From positions 1 to 64,000 of the forward strand of contig NZ_LLZN01000081.1 of assembly GCF_001509795.1 (NCBI RefSeq): a stretch of DNA of 64,000 nucleotides, in the 5' to 3' direction. The notes beneath the pieces were generated by a model. It ran no database searches and was not told the origin of the DNA. It saw nothing but the letters and a program-made list of their open reading frames with translations. The position numbers were made by a program, and so were the translations under genes. This stretch comes from Streptomyces sp. NRRL WC-3605 (GTDB lineage Bacteria; Actinomycetota; Actinomycetes; Streptomycetales; Streptomycetaceae). This document shows positions 44,563-53,451 of the stretch, in pieces (position 1 is the stretch's first letter; each line of letters begins with the position of its first letter).

Positions 44563-45093
44563 ATGCGCACCATCTCCGTCACCGCCACCGTCGCCGCCCT
44601 CGCCGCGGCGCTCCTCCTGACCTCCTGCGACAGCGCCGGGAACGACAAGAACACCGAGGACAAGGCGGCCGGTGCCGGCTGCGTCGCCGATCTCGCCGTG
44701 CGCTTCGGGCCCGCCAACGCCGCGCCCGCCGCCGGGGACACCGGCAACGTCCCCGTCACCGTCACCAACCGCGGGGACGCCCCGTGCACCGTGGAGGGCC
44801 TGCCCGGCGTCGAGCTGGTCGCCGGGGACACGACCGCCGCGGTCCCGGCCGCCGACGCCGCCTCGGCCGGGAAGGCGACCTTCGCCAAGGGCGCCTCGCT
44901 GGCCTTCACGCTCACCTACGTCCGCGGCGAGGAGGGCGGCGACACCTCTCTCGCGGCACGGTCGGCCGCGGTCCGGCTGCCCGGGGCCGCGAAGACCGAG
45001 AGCTTCGAGTGGGCGTACGGCGCCGTGGCCCTGAAGAGCGACGGGCGCACGCCGGACGCCTCGGTGACCGGCTTCCAGCAGTCGACCGACTGA
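44563..45093 (+). CDS. DUF4232 lipoprotein
   Basis: 176 residues. Signal peptide with lipobox LLLTSCD (cysteine about 22). The DUF4232 domain runs from CVADLAVRFGPANAAPAAGDTGNVPVTVTNRGDAPCTVEGLPGVELV (about 40) to the end; the two cysteines are conserved. Extracellular, membrane-tethered, function unknown. It follows another lipoprotein gene by 45 bp and is probably co-transcribed. GAGGA lies before the ATG. Confidence 0.85.
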   Translation: MRTISVTATVAALAAALLLTSCDSAGNDKNTEDKAAGAGCVADLAVRFGPANAAPAAGDTGNVPVTVTNRGDAPCTVEGLPGVELVAGDTTAAVPAADAASAGKATFAKGASLAFTLTYVRGEEGGDTSLAARSAAVRLPGAAKTESFEWAYGAVALKSDGRTPDASVTGFQQSTD

Positions 45094-45099
45094 CGACGC

Positions 45100-46221
45100 T
45101 CAGGTCAGCGGCCGGCGCGGGTCCACCCGGGCCCGGTCGGCCGCCTCCGAACCCTCCGTCCAGCCCGCGTCGTCGCTCACCCCGCGCAGCCGGGTCGTCG
45201 TCGTCTCCGGGAACATCCGGTCCAGGCGGTCGGTGACCGCCACGTCGCGGGACGCCAGGACCGGCAGCAGGTCGTCGGTCAGCTGCGTCCGCGCGGCGGC
45301 GGTGAGACGGGTGCTCACCCGATGGGCATAGGCCGCCAGGAACGACTGCCGGAAGGTCTTGGTCCGCTTGCGGCCGCCCGCCCGCTGGGCCGCCTCCGCC
45401 TTGGTCATCGCGGTCTGGGCCTGCACCAGCAGCGAGGTGTACAGCAGCTCCACCACCTCCAGGTCCGCCTCGAACCCGACGACGGTGGAGAAGCCGAACG
45501 GCTCGTTCCACACGGCCCGGCAGTGGTTGGCCCGCGCCACCGCGTCCAGCAGCACGGCCTTGGCCTGCTCGTACGGCGGCTCCACGCCGATCCGGCAGGC
45601 GCCCGGCGCGGCGGCGGCGGCCCCGGCCGGCGCACGGGAGGCGACCAGCGCCTCGTCGATGCTGTGCCGGGCCATCAGCTCCTGCGCCTTGGCGGTCAGC
45701 GCCTCGGCCTCCTGAGGGAACCCGGTCGCCTCGGCCTTCGCGAGCAGCGCGCGGACCCGGGTGAGCATGCGGGACTCCGGGCGGGCGGCGGCGCCGGACG
45801 GGGCGGCCGTCTCCTCCAGGGGCTCCAGCGCGGGCAGGCGCAGCAGCAGGCGGTACAGCTCCAGGACGGCGGTCGCGTGCGAGAAGCGGTCGGTGCGGGC
45901 CGGTGCCTCGCCGGGCAGGTCGTCGAGCTGGGCCCGCCAGCGGGGGCCGCGCGCCCGGTCCCGGGGCGCCTGGGCACGGACCAGCGCCGCCAGCAGGCGG
46001 ATGTGCAGGTCGTCCAGGTCGCGCCGCACCAGCCGTACGACGTCTGCGGGCTGCCAGCCGCGCCGCCAGGCCGCCGCCACGAACTCCTCGCCACGACGGG
46101 CGAGTTCGGTGTCGGACGCGGGGTCGGCGGCGAGCAGCGAGGCGCCCGTGTCGAGCGTCGCGTGCCCGGTGTCGTAGAGGGCGGCCTCGAAGGCGCGGTC
46201 GACGGTGCTGGGCGTGCTCAC
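45100..46221 (-). CDS. DUF2786-containing protein
   Basis: 373 residues. The DUF2786 segment (RMLTRVRALLAKAEATGFPQEAEALTAKAQELMARHSID region, about 150-195) is followed by a helical C-terminal half with RKRTKTFRQSFLAAYAHRVSTRL. The family occurs in actinomycetes and phages; function unknown. The GTG at 46221 is supported by TACGAT six bases before it, predicting a leaderless message. It diverges from the HTH-Clp_N gene, with twin palindromes between. Confidence 0.85.
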   Translation of the reverse strand: MSTPSTVDRAFEAALYDTGHATLDTGASLLAADPASDTELARRGEEFVAAAWRRGWQPADVVRLVRRDLDDLHIRLLAALVRAQAPRDRARGPRWRAQLDDLPGEAPARTDRFSHATAVLELYRLLLRLPALEPLEETAAPSGAAARPESRMLTRVRALLAKAEATGFPQEAEALTAKAQELMARHSIDEALVASRAPAGAAAAAPGACRIGVEPPYEQAKAVLLDAVARANHCRAVWNEPFGFSTVVGFEADLEVVELLYTSLLVQAQTAMTKAEAAQRAGGRKRTKTFRQSFLAAYAHRVSTRLTAAARTQLTDDLLPVLASRDVAVTDRLDRMFPETTTTRLRGVSDDAGWTEGSEAADRARVDPRRPLT

Positions 46222-46303
46222 CAGGCGATCGTAAGTCTGTTCACGCGATCCCCCTGTCAACCATGGGTTGACACCTGAGGACTGTCAACCTACGGTTGAC
46301 ACA
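46221..46303. promoter_or_regulatory. divergent leaderless promoters with twin TGTCAACC-N3-GGTTGACA palindromes
   Basis: Palindromes at 46255-46273 and 46283-46301, centres 28 bp apart. Rightward: -35 TTGACA (46268-46273), 17-bp spacer, -10 TACGGT (46291-46296), +1 at the ATG 46303. Leftward: -10 TACGAT (46233-46228) with +1 at the GTG 46221. Both rightward promoter elements lie inside the palindromes, so a bound protein would repress. Confidence 0.8.
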
Positions 46304-47073
46304 TGTCGACGAACCCCAGCATCACGTCATCCGTCCGGCTCGACGAACTCATCGCGGCCATCAAGAAGGTTCACGAGGAGCCCCTGGACCAGCTCCAGGA
46401 CGCCGTGATCGCCGCCGACCACCTCGGTGAGGTGGCCGATCACCTGATCGGCCACTTCGTGGACCAGGCCCGGCGCTCCGGCGCCTCCTGGACCGACATC
46501 GGCCGGAGCATGGGCGTCACCCGGCAGGCCGCGCAGAAGCGGTTCGTGCCCAAGGAGGGCAACGACCTCGACCCCCAGCAGGGCTTCGGCCGCTACACCC
46601 CGCGCGCCCGCAACGTGGTGATGGCCGCCCACAACGAGGCCATCGCGGCCCGCAACCCCGAGGGACGCCCCGAGCACCTGGTCCTCGGCCTGCTGGCCGA
46701 GCCCGACGGGATCGCCGCGAAGGCCATCCTGGACCGGGGCGTCCTCCTGGACTCCGTGCGGCAGGCCGCCACCGCCGCCCTGCCGCCCGCCGCCGACGAG
46801 GTCCCCGAGCTCATCCCCTACGGCTCCGACGCCAAGAAGGTCCTGGAGCTCACCTTCCGCGAAGCCCTGCGCCTCGGCCACAACTACATCGGCACCGAGC
46901 ACGTCCTGCTGGCCCTGCTGGAGTTCGAGAACGGCTCCGGCGTCCTGTCCGGCCTCGGCATCACCAAGGCGGGGGCCGAGGCGTTCATCGCCGAAGCCCT
47001 CTCGCAGTACCTCCGCAGCGGTGAGCAGACCACCCGGGAGGCGGCCGGCGAGGACGGCACGGCACAGGACTGA
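46303..47073 (+). CDS. HTH plus Clp N-terminal domain regulator-like protein
   Basis: 256 residues. A helix-turn-helix (SWTDIGRSMGVTRQAAQKRF, about 62-81) is followed by two Clp_N repeats (about 98-150 and 176-240; ARNVVMAAHNEAIAARN, GRPEHLVLGLL, and NYIGTEHVLLALL). In ClpA/ClpC the Clp_N domain docks adaptors and substrates, but here there is no AAA module or protease. It looks like a DNA-binding protein that could interact with Clp partners or sense client load. Two perfect palindromes overlap its own promoter, suggesting autorepression. Confidence 0.85.
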   Translation: MSTNPSITSSVRLDELIAAIKKVHEEPLDQLQDAVIAADHLGEVADHLIGHFVDQARRSGASWTDIGRSMGVTRQAAQKRFVPKEGNDLDPQQGFGRYTPRARNVVMAAHNEAIAARNPEGRPEHLVLGLLAEPDGIAAKAILDRGVLLDSVRQAATAALPPAADEVPELIPYGSDAKKVLELTFREALRLGHNYIGTEHVLLALLEFENGSGVLSGLGITKAGAEAFIAEALSQYLRSGEQTTREAAGEDGTAQD

Positions 47074-47107
47074 GGCCGATGTCAGACCCGGGTGCCACAC
47101 TCGCGGC

Positions 47108-48820
47108 ATGACCGACCGGTGGGCGCTCGCCCCGGCCGAGGACGACGGCGCGCAGATCGCCCCCCTCGGCCCGGACGGGCTGCTCGCCGCACCGCCGCTG
47201 CGCGCACCCGACCTCGCGGAGGCGGTGCGCGCCCGGCCCGGAGTCACCCGCTGGGTGTGGCGGTCCACCGCCGAGGTCTATCCGCGCCTCCTCGCCGCGG
47301 GCGTCCGCGTCGAGCGGTGCTACGACATCGAGGACGCCGAGACCCTCCTCCTCGGCCACGAGGGGCGGCACGGCGCGCCCCGGTCGGCCGCCGCCGCCCT
47401 CGCCCGGCTGCGCGGCGGCCCCGTGCCGCCCGACCCGCCGCAGCGCGCCGCCGAGCCCGGCGCCCAGTCCTCCCTGTTCGACCCGCAGACGGTCCCCGTG
47501 CCGCTCGCCGACCTGGCCGAGGTGTACGCCGACCAGCAGCGGCGGCACGACCGGACCGCCCACCCCGACCGCATGCGCCTGCTGACCGCCGCCGAGTCCG
47601 CGGGCATGCTCGTCGCCGCGGAGATGAACCGCGCCGGGCTGCCCTGGAGCGCCGACGTCCACCGCCAGGTGCTCACCGACCTGCTCGGCGAGCGGTACGC
47701 GGGCGGCGGGGAGCCACGCCGGCTGGCCGAGCTGGCGGACGAGGTGTCGGCCGCGTTCGGGCGCCGGGTGCGGCCCGATCTGCCCGCCGACGTGATCAAG
47801 GCGTTCGCCCAGGCCGGCGTCAAGGTCCGGTCGACCCGGCGCTGGGAGATCCAGTCCGTCGACCATCCCGCGGTGAAGCCCCTCATCGAGTACAAGAAGC
47901 TGTACCGGATCTGGGTCGCGCACGGCTGGTCCTGGCTCCAGGACTGGGTGCGCGACGGGCGGTTCCGCCCCGAGTTCCTCGCGGGCGGCACCGTCACCGG
48001 GCGCTGGGTCACCAACGGCGGGGGCGCCCTGCAGATCCCCAAGGTGATCCGGCGCGCGGTCGTCGCCGACCCGGGCTGGCGGCTCGTCGTCGCCGACGCC
48101 GACCAGATGGAGCCCCGCGTGCTCGCCGCGATCTCCCGGGACCCCGGGCTGATGGAGGTCGCCTCACGGGAGAGCGACCTCTACCAGGCAGTCTCCGACC
48201 GCGCGTTCTCCGGCGACCGCGCCCAGGCCAAGCTCGCCGTCCTGGGCGCCGTCTACGGCCAGACCTCCGGTGACGGACTGAAGAACCTCGCCGCGCTCCG
48301 CCGCCGCTTCCCCCGCGCGGTCGCGTACGTCGACGACGCGGCGCGGGCCGGGGAGGAAGGGCGGCTCGTGCGGACCTGGCTGGGACGCACCTCGCCCCCG
48401 GCCGCCGGCGCGTCGGAGGAGGCCGCCGAGGAGGCGGGCATCCCCGCCCCGGACACCCCCTCGGCTCCGGACGGCCCGGCCGACGGGTCCACACCCCAGG
48501 ACTGGGTGCCCGGCTACGCCTCCACGAACGCCCGCGCCCGCGGCCGCTTCGCCCGCAACTTCGTCGTTCAGGGCAGCGCCGCCGACTGGGCCCTGCTGCT
48601 GCTCGCCGCGCTGCGCCAGTCCTGTGCGGACATGGCGGCCGAGCTGGTCTTCTTCCAGCACGACGAGGTGATCGTGCACTGCCCCGAGGAGGAGGCCGAG
48701 GCCGTCGTGGCCGCGATCCGCGAGGCGTCCGCGCTCGCCGGACGGCTCACGTTCGGGGACACGCCGGTGCGGTTCCCGTTCACCACGGCGGTCGTGGAGT
48801 GCTACGCGGACGCGAAGTGA
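47108..48820 (+). CDS. family A DNA polymerase-like protein
   Basis: 570 residues. The polymerase palm has motif A VVADADQMEPRVLA (about 328-340), motif B AKLAVLGAVYGQTSG (about 375) and motif C QHDEV (about 520). A Pro/Ala/Glu-rich insert (about 440-475) separates B and C. The first 130 residues correspond to the exonuclease-like region, but I see no clear DEDD metal ligands and no 5'-nuclease domain. This is the actinobacterial enzyme usually labelled bifunctional 3'-5' exonuclease/DNA polymerase, distinct from PolA. A repair role is likely. Confidence 0.88.
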   Translation: MTDRWALAPAEDDGAQIAPLGPDGLLAAPPLRAPDLAEAVRARPGVTRWVWRSTAEVYPRLLAAGVRVERCYDIEDAETLLLGHEGRHGAPRSAAAALARLRGGPVPPDPPQRAAEPGAQSSLFDPQTVPVPLADLAEVYADQQRRHDRTAHPDRMRLLTAAESAGMLVAAEMNRAGLPWSADVHRQVLTDLLGERYAGGGEPRRLAELADEVSAAFGRRVRPDLPADVIKAFAQAGVKVRSTRRWEIQSVDHPAVKPLIEYKKLYRIWVAHGWSWLQDWVRDGRFRPEFLAGGTVTGRWVTNGGGALQIPKVIRRAVVADPGWRLVVADADQMEPRVLAAISRDPGLMEVASRESDLYQAVSDRAFSGDRAQAKLAVLGAVYGQTSGDGLKNLAALRRRFPRAVAYVDDAARAGEEGRLVRTWLGRTSPPAAGASEEAAEEAGIPAPDTPSAPDGPADGSTPQDWVPGYASTNARARGRFARNFVVQGSAADWALLLLAALRQSCADMAAELVFFQHDEVIVHCPEEEAEAVVAAIREASALAGRLTFGDTPVRFPFTTAVVECYADAK

Positions 48821-48847
48821 GGACGTGCCGGTCGCTCCGCCGTGTCC

Positions 48848-49741
48848 TCAGAGGACCGGAGGCCGGCCCAGCCGGGTGAGGCGTACCACCGTGCGCCAGC
48901 GCATGGGCCGCCGCTCGCCCGCCGGCTCCCTGACGCCCTCCAGGAAGCCGCCGAACCAGGCCCGCAGACCGGCCGCCGACCGGGTGCGGGCGAGCGTGAG
49001 CAGCACCCAGATCCCCAGATGGACCGGGATGAGCGGGAGCGGCAGCCGACGGCGCGTCAGCCAGACCCGGTTGCGGGCGTTCACGCGGTAGTAGATGGCG
49101 TGCCGGGCCGGCGAGGTCTTCGGGTGCTGGAGGAGGAGTTCGGGCGCGTAGAGGATGCGCCAGCCGGCGTCGACGGCCCGCCACGCCAGGTCGGTCTCCT
49201 CGTGCGCGAAGAAGAAGCGCGCGGGCCAGTCACCGGTCTGCGCCAGCATCGCCATGCTCAGCGCGTGCCCGCCGCCGAGGAAACCGGTGACGTAACCGCC
49301 GCGCAGCGGATCGGACTTGCCGACCCTCGGCACGTGCCGCTGCTGGGTCTCGCCGTTCTCGTCGGCGATACGGAACCCGACGATGCCGAGACGGTCGTCG
49401 GCGGCGTACAGGTCCCGTACCCGGCGCAGCACATCGGCGTCGACGAGCAGCCCGTCGTCGTCCAGTTCCACCACGACGTCGACGTCCCCGAACGCGCGCA
49501 GCCGCTCCAGGGCGGCGTTGCGTCCGCCGGGGCAGCCGAGGTTCTCGTCGAGTTCGATGCCGGTGAACTCGCCGGGCAGCGACAGGCGTTCCGCGAACTC
49601 GGGCAGCGGGCAGCCGTTGCCGACGACCACGATGCGGTGGGGGGCGAGGTCCTGCTTGGCCACGGACTCCAGCAGCGCGTCGACCTCCGCGGGCCGGTTG
49701 CCCATGGTCACCACGGCCACGGCGATCCTCGGTTCCGTCAT
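48848..49741 (-). CDS. GT2-family glycosyltransferase
   Basis: 297 residues. AVAVVTMGNRPAEVDALLESV starts the GT-A fold, ELDDDGLLVD supplies the metal-binding DxD, NLGCPGGRNAALER precedes it, and FFAHEETDLAWRA is the catalytic-base region, as in rhamnosyl- or galactofuranosyl-type transferases. A hydrophobic segment near residue 240 may attach it to the membrane. GAGGGA precedes the ATG. The acceptor is unknown and no other cell-wall polymer genes are nearby. Confidence 0.85.
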   Translation of the reverse strand: MTEPRIAVAVVTMGNRPAEVDALLESVAKQDLAPHRIVVVGNGCPLPEFAERLSLPGEFTGIELDENLGCPGGRNAALERLRAFGDVDVVVELDDDGLLVDADVLRRVRDLYAADDRLGIVGFRIADENGETQQRHVPRVGKSDPLRGGYVTGFLGGGHALSMAMLAQTGDWPARFFFAHEETDLAWRAVDAGWRILYAPELLLQHPKTSPARHAIYYRVNARNRVWLTRRRLPLPLIPVHLGIWVLLTLARTRSAAGLRAWFGGFLEGVREPAGERRPMRWRTVVRLTRLGRPPVL

Positions 49742-49856
49742 GCCCGTCCCTCGCGCCTCTCGTCCGGCTACCACCGTCACCGGCGTGCTGCCGGCCGTCA
49801 CCGCCGTGATGCTAGTGGTTCACCGGGACGCCGTGCCGCGTTCGCCCCCGCCGCGG

Positions 49857-51257
49857 TCAGGCCCGCAGCGGATTGAAGCGCTCGGCCGCCATCACGTACC
49901 AGGCCGTCGCCCCCAGATGCCGGTACGGGTAGTACCCGAACCCGAACCCGGTGTCGATCGGGCTGCTTGCCGAGAGCACCCCGGCCCGCGCGGGCAGGGC
50001 GCGCCCGCCGACGGTCTGGCCGCCGCCGAGCCGGTCCTGGGCCCGCTCGATCGAGGCGAGCAGCCGCCGTGCCCGGGCCTCGTCACCCCGGCCGTGCCGG
50101 TCGCGCAGGGAGAGCGCGAGGTGGGCGGTGCCCTCGAACCACACGCCGTTGCGGTCCGGCTCGGGCTGCCCGTCGGCGATCGGGGCGCTCTCGTCGGCGA
50201 GGAGACTGGCCGAGCTGAAGGTGACACCCTCGTACGACTGCCCTGCCGGGACCGTGCTGTTGGGCCGGCCCGCGTGGTCGAGGACGGCGAGGTGACGCGC
50301 GGCCCAGTCCAGGGAGCCGGCCCGGGACCGCGCGTCGAGGGCGAGGTACGTCCAGGTCTGCGTGTCCTCGGGGACCGGCGAGCGGTTGACGCTCACCCCG
50401 TCGTTGGTGCCGGTGTAGAAGAAGCCGCCGTCCGCCTCCCACATCCGCTCCACGAAGGCCCGCGCGTGAGCCCGCCGCTCGCGCCAGACCCGGTCCCCCG
50501 TGAGCCGGGCGAGCCGGCCGAAGAGACCGACCAGGTCGGTGTTGTGCTCGGTGGAGGAGAACGGGAGCTTCGCCCCGGCCCCGTCGACGCCGAACTTGTA
50601 GCCGCCGAGGGGTTCGTCGTCCGTACGCCCGTTGCGCTCGATCCACTCCCCGATCCGCACGGCGCCGTCACGGAAGCGGCGCCTGCCGGTCCGTCCGGCC
50701 AGCGCGGCCAGCGCGATCCCGGCCCAGGCCATGTCGCCGACGGCCGTCCCCGTGAACCCGAACTGCGTCCCCACGTTGGCCGTGCCGTCCGCCCGCACGA
50801 ACCCGTCGGGCTGGAGCGAGCCGTCGTAGAAGGTGTACGGCCCCACGTTGTACGCCTGCCGCAGCCGCCCGTCGTCGTGCTCGGGGTCGTGCGCCTGCGC
50901 GTACAGCAGCGCGTCCCCGAGCGCGACCGCGCGGGCGTGCGCGTCCGGCGTCCGCGCGGCGAGCAGGGCGAGGACCGCGAGCCCGTTGTCGTAGGTGAAG
51001 GCGGTGCTGAAGAGGCCGGCCTGGTCGGTGTAGCTCTGGGCGAGCCGGATGCCGCCCTGCTCGGGGTAGGCGTCCATGCAGGCGGCGAGGAAGGCCGCGG
51101 CCCGCCGCCCGGCCGACCCGGTGCCGCTCCCGCCGGAGGGGACACCCGCGTGCGCGGTGCCCGCGCCGGCCGCGGTGAGCACGGCGGCACCGATGCCGGC
51201 CCCGAGGAGCCCTCGGCGGCTGAGCGCCGGGCCCTGTCTGTCGCTGAAGTCGGTCAT
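49857..51257 (-). CDS. Tat-exported (alpha/alpha)6-toroid protein, probable glycoside hydrolase
   Basis: 466 residues. The signal LSRRGLLGAGIGAAVLTAAGAGTAHAG has the SRRG twin-arginine motif. The mature part shows YTDQAGLFSTAFTYDNGLAVLALLA, GWIERN-like helices and FSSTEHNTDLVGLFGRLA, typical of toroidal glycoside hydrolase folds; catalytic acids cannot be assigned by eye. It is exported folded. A 14-bp LacI-type palindrome about 40 bp upstream points to sugar-dependent repression and supports a carbohydrate role. Confidence 0.75.
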   Translation of the reverse strand: MTDFSDRQGPALSRRGLLGAGIGAAVLTAAGAGTAHAGVPSGGSGTGSAGRRAAAFLAACMDAYPEQGGIRLAQSYTDQAGLFSTAFTYDNGLAVLALLAARTPDAHARAVALGDALLYAQAHDPEHDDGRLRQAYNVGPYTFYDGSLQPDGFVRADGTANVGTQFGFTGTAVGDMAWAGIALAALAGRTGRRRFRDGAVRIGEWIERNGRTDDEPLGGYKFGVDGAGAKLPFSSTEHNTDLVGLFGRLARLTGDRVWRERRAHARAFVERMWEADGGFFYTGTNDGVSVNRSPVPEDTQTWTYLALDARSRAGSLDWAARHLAVLDHAGRPNSTVPAGQSYEGVTFSSASLLADESAPIADGQPEPDRNGVWFEGTAHLALSLRDRHGRGDEARARRLLASIERAQDRLGGGQTVGGRALPARAGVLSASSPIDTGFGFGYYPYRHLGATAWYVMAAERFNPLRA

Positions 51258-51294
51258 GGATCTCCCTCGGCCGGAGCTGGAAGCGACGCACTTC

Positions 51295-51308
51295 TGAGAG
51301 CGCTCTCA
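51295..51308. promoter_or_regulatory. LacI-family operator
   Basis: TGAGAGCGCTCTCA, a perfect 14-bp palindrome, differing from the Streptomyces CebR box TGGGAGCGCTCCCA only at the third position from each end. It lies 37 bp before the Tat-protein start. An AGAGCGCGCGCTC repeat follows. Confidence 0.75.
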
Positions 51309-51426
51309 AGAGCGCGCGCTCATTCTGCTGGCGGCCGGAGGCCGGGTCAACGCCCGTGCCGTGCCATGGTCAGAACTTGGCGGCAGATGAATCCGCCGGG
51401 CCACCGAAGGAGGGCCGGCCTACGCG

Positions 51427-51621
51427 CTACCGCACCACCTTGGCGAGCAGCGCGGCCACGTCGGCGAGGAACTGCAGCCAGGGCCGCGCACGCTCCGCCC
51501 GCCGCCCCAGCCGCCTGCGCCAGCCCCCCGACCGGCGGCTCTCCCGCCGGCTGAGCACCTTGTCCCGCACGCGCTGTAAGTCCCTGATACGCCGCGCCCC
51601 GACACGTGTACGTCGCTTCAT
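51427..51621 (-). CDS. small basic hypothetical protein
   Basis: 64 residues, MKRRTRVGARRIRDLQRVRD..., about one third Arg/Lys, with a short hydrophobic C-terminus (LQFLADVAALLAKVVR). A TAGCGT box ends exactly six bases before the ATG, giving a leaderless start and raising the chance that it is real. No recognised family. It stands alone between the Tat protein and the genes at 51783. Confidence 0.5.
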   Translation of the reverse strand: MKRRTRVGARRIRDLQRVRDKVLSRRESRRSGGWRRRLGRRAERARPWLQFLADVAALLAKVVR

Positions 51622-51782
51622 ACGGGGACGCTAGCGACGGCCGGCACGGCACCGCAGGGCTGAGGGCCGCCAAAGGGCGCGGCGGGTTATTGGAGGTAAC
51701 CGTCAGACCGTCACACGACGGAGCGACAGCCCGCGAGCACCGCCCAACTCCGAGGGATGTAGCCCCACTTACCCTCGACGTC

Positions 51783-52085
51783 TCACCAGGCGGTCGCCAG
51801 CTGATGCACCACGGCGAACCCGCCGACCAGCAACAGCACGCCCGCCCAGACGGCCTTGCCGACGTCGGCCCCCCGTCGCAGAGCGCCCACGCACACGCCG
51901 AGGCCGACCACCGCCGCGACCAACCCGAACGCGCCGATCACGGCCCCCACGGCGTACGCCCAGGTGTGGTCACCGAGGGTGCGCAGCAGCAGGGCGGCCA
52001 GGCCGAGCGGCAGCACCGGCCAGGCATCGCCGCTGACGGAGACCGGAGGCTGGTCCGGCGTGGTGGAGGGGTTCTCGTGACCCAT
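51783..52085 (-). CDS. small membrane protein
   Basis: 100 residues from MGHENPSTTPDQPP, with three hydrophobic helices (about 22-36, 43-66, 76-97). No recognised family. It lies 14 bp downstream of the beta-lactamase-like gene on the same strand, so the two are probably one transcript. Confidence 0.6.
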   Translation of the reverse strand: MGHENPSTTPDQPPVSVSGDAWPVLPLGLAALLLRTLGDHTWAYAVGAVIGAFGLVAAVVGLGVCVGALRRGADVGKAVWAGVLLLVGGFAVVHQLATAW

Positions 52086-52099
52086 GGATTCCTTCCCGG

Positions 52100-52990
52100 T
52101 CAGGCAGATGTGGCGGCACGCAGCTCGTCCAGGCCGAGGCCGTCCGTCTCGTCGTACGCGGTGCACAGCCGGTGGACCACCGTCCAGCGGCCGTCGGGCA
52201 GGGCGCCGGCGAACATGGAGGCCGTACCGGTCCCCCCGTTGTGCCATATCAGGGGCAGCGGTCCAGTCCGCTGCCAGCCGAGAACGGGCTCCCCCAGACA
52301 GCGGTCGACCACAAGTCCGGTCAGCACCCGGGCCATCGTCCGAGGGCTCGCCCACAGACCTCCCGCGGGCAGGATCGCTCCCGACATGGTCCACGGCTCC
52401 GCGCTGCGCCCGAACCGCCTGGTCGGCAGCGATCGACTGTGCCTCGGTGGTGCGACGACCATCGCGTCGTGCGGCAGACCGAGGGGCGACAGCAGGTGCT
52501 CGGCGACGAGATCCATGTACGGCCGCCCGGCCGCCGCGGTCAGTGCGGCTCCGAGCACGGCGTAGCCGAGGTTGGAGTACTCCTCCCGCTCTCCGGCGGG
52601 GCTGGTGACGAGGCGGTCGAGCCCGGAGAGCAGCGTGCGCAGCCGGTCGCCGGTGAACTTCCGGTAGGGGTCGAACCGCGCGGTGCCGGGCGGCACGCGA
52701 GGCAGCCCCGACGTGTGTCCCGCGAGGTGGCGCAGGGTGATGCCCGTCCCCGCCGGAACGCCGAGCCACCGGTCGACGGGATCGTCGAGCGCGACCACGC
52801 CCTGTTCGGACAGCCGCTGAAGGACGGTCGCGGTGACGACCTTGGTGAACGACCCCATCTCCGCGTACCGGTCCGGGTCATGCCCGGCGGTGACGACCGG
52901 CTCCGCGTGGGAGCTGCCGAGGACGCAGGCGGGAACAGGGCGTGGGCGCACGTGCGGAAGATCCTTGGGGCTGGTCCGTATGAGACACAC
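52100..52990 (-). CDS. serine beta-lactamase-like (class C / EstB) hydrolase
   Basis: 296 residues from the GTG at 52990, which has GAGAGGG about five bases upstream. SFTK (about 47) is the nucleophile motif, YSN (about 140) the second and HNGGT (about 250) replaces KTG. HLAGHTSGLPRVPPG and NLGYAVLGAALTAAAGRPYMDLV are typical of the family that includes penicillin-binding-protein-like esterases. No signal peptide is evident, so it is probably cytoplasmic; antibiotic hydrolysis is not implied. The N-terminus is shorter than usual. Confidence 0.75.
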   Translation of the reverse strand: MCLIRTSPKDLPHVRPRPVPACVLGSSHAEPVVTAGHDPDRYAEMGSFTKVVTATVLQRLSEQGVVALDDPVDRWLGVPAGTGITLRHLAGHTSGLPRVPPGTARFDPYRKFTGDRLRTLLSGLDRLVTSPAGEREEYSNLGYAVLGAALTAAAGRPYMDLVAEHLLSPLGLPHDAMVVAPPRHSRSLPTRRFGRSAEPWTMSGAILPAGGLWASPRTMARVLTGLVVDRCLGEPVLGWQRTGPLPLIWHNGGTGTASMFAGALPDGRWTVVHRLCTAYDETDGLGLDELRAATSA

Positions 52991-53415
52991 CAACCCTCTC
53001 GTGCGGACGAGTTGAGGGCATCACCCTGTGGGACAGGATGTGTCGCCCGAGAGACGGACGGCGGCCGAACCTGATGGTCCCGAGGGCGCACAACCGGATC
53101 GGCTCTCACGCCGTCTGACTCCAGTGCGCTCTCTCCCGGGCCGATCGGCGCCGGTCGGCCCGCAGCGAGACCGAAGTGCCACACCTTGCAGAAAAACCCC
53201 AGGTCATCGGACAGACACGATCGTGGCCCACCGTCTGGACGCCGGCCTCGTCACCGGCCTCGACGCCGTCCGCAATCCCGAGAAGCCGTCTCGCATGAAC
53301 CGCGAGACGGCGATGGGCGCTGACGCCGGGAGCGCCGCCCGGCCGCGAAGACCGGCGACGCACTCACCGCGTACTGGAACGGGCCCTGCGCCGTCGCCCT
53401 ATCCGCTGACGCGAA
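52991..53415. other. gene-poor stretch
   Basis: No convincing gene: the open frames have poor codon bias and no ribosome sites. Part near 53340-53420 has coding-like composition (a frame reading KTGDALTAYWNGPCAVA) without start or family, and could be a gene remnant next to the tRNA. Confidence 0.4.
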
Positions 53416-53447
53416 AAGCCCAGCTCAGGGACTTCTGAGCTGGGCTT
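53416..53447 (-). terminator. tRNA terminator
   Basis: Perfect 13-bp stem AAGCCCAGCTCAG / CTGAGCTGGGCTT with a 6-nt loop, followed on the minus strand by TTTT, downstream of tRNA-Thr. Confidence 0.85.
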
Positions 53448-53451
53448 CGGA

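Noticed and set aside
53028..53438. Open frame near the tRNA
   Set aside because: No ribosome site, poor codon bias and no recognisable family; treated as gene-poor DNA.
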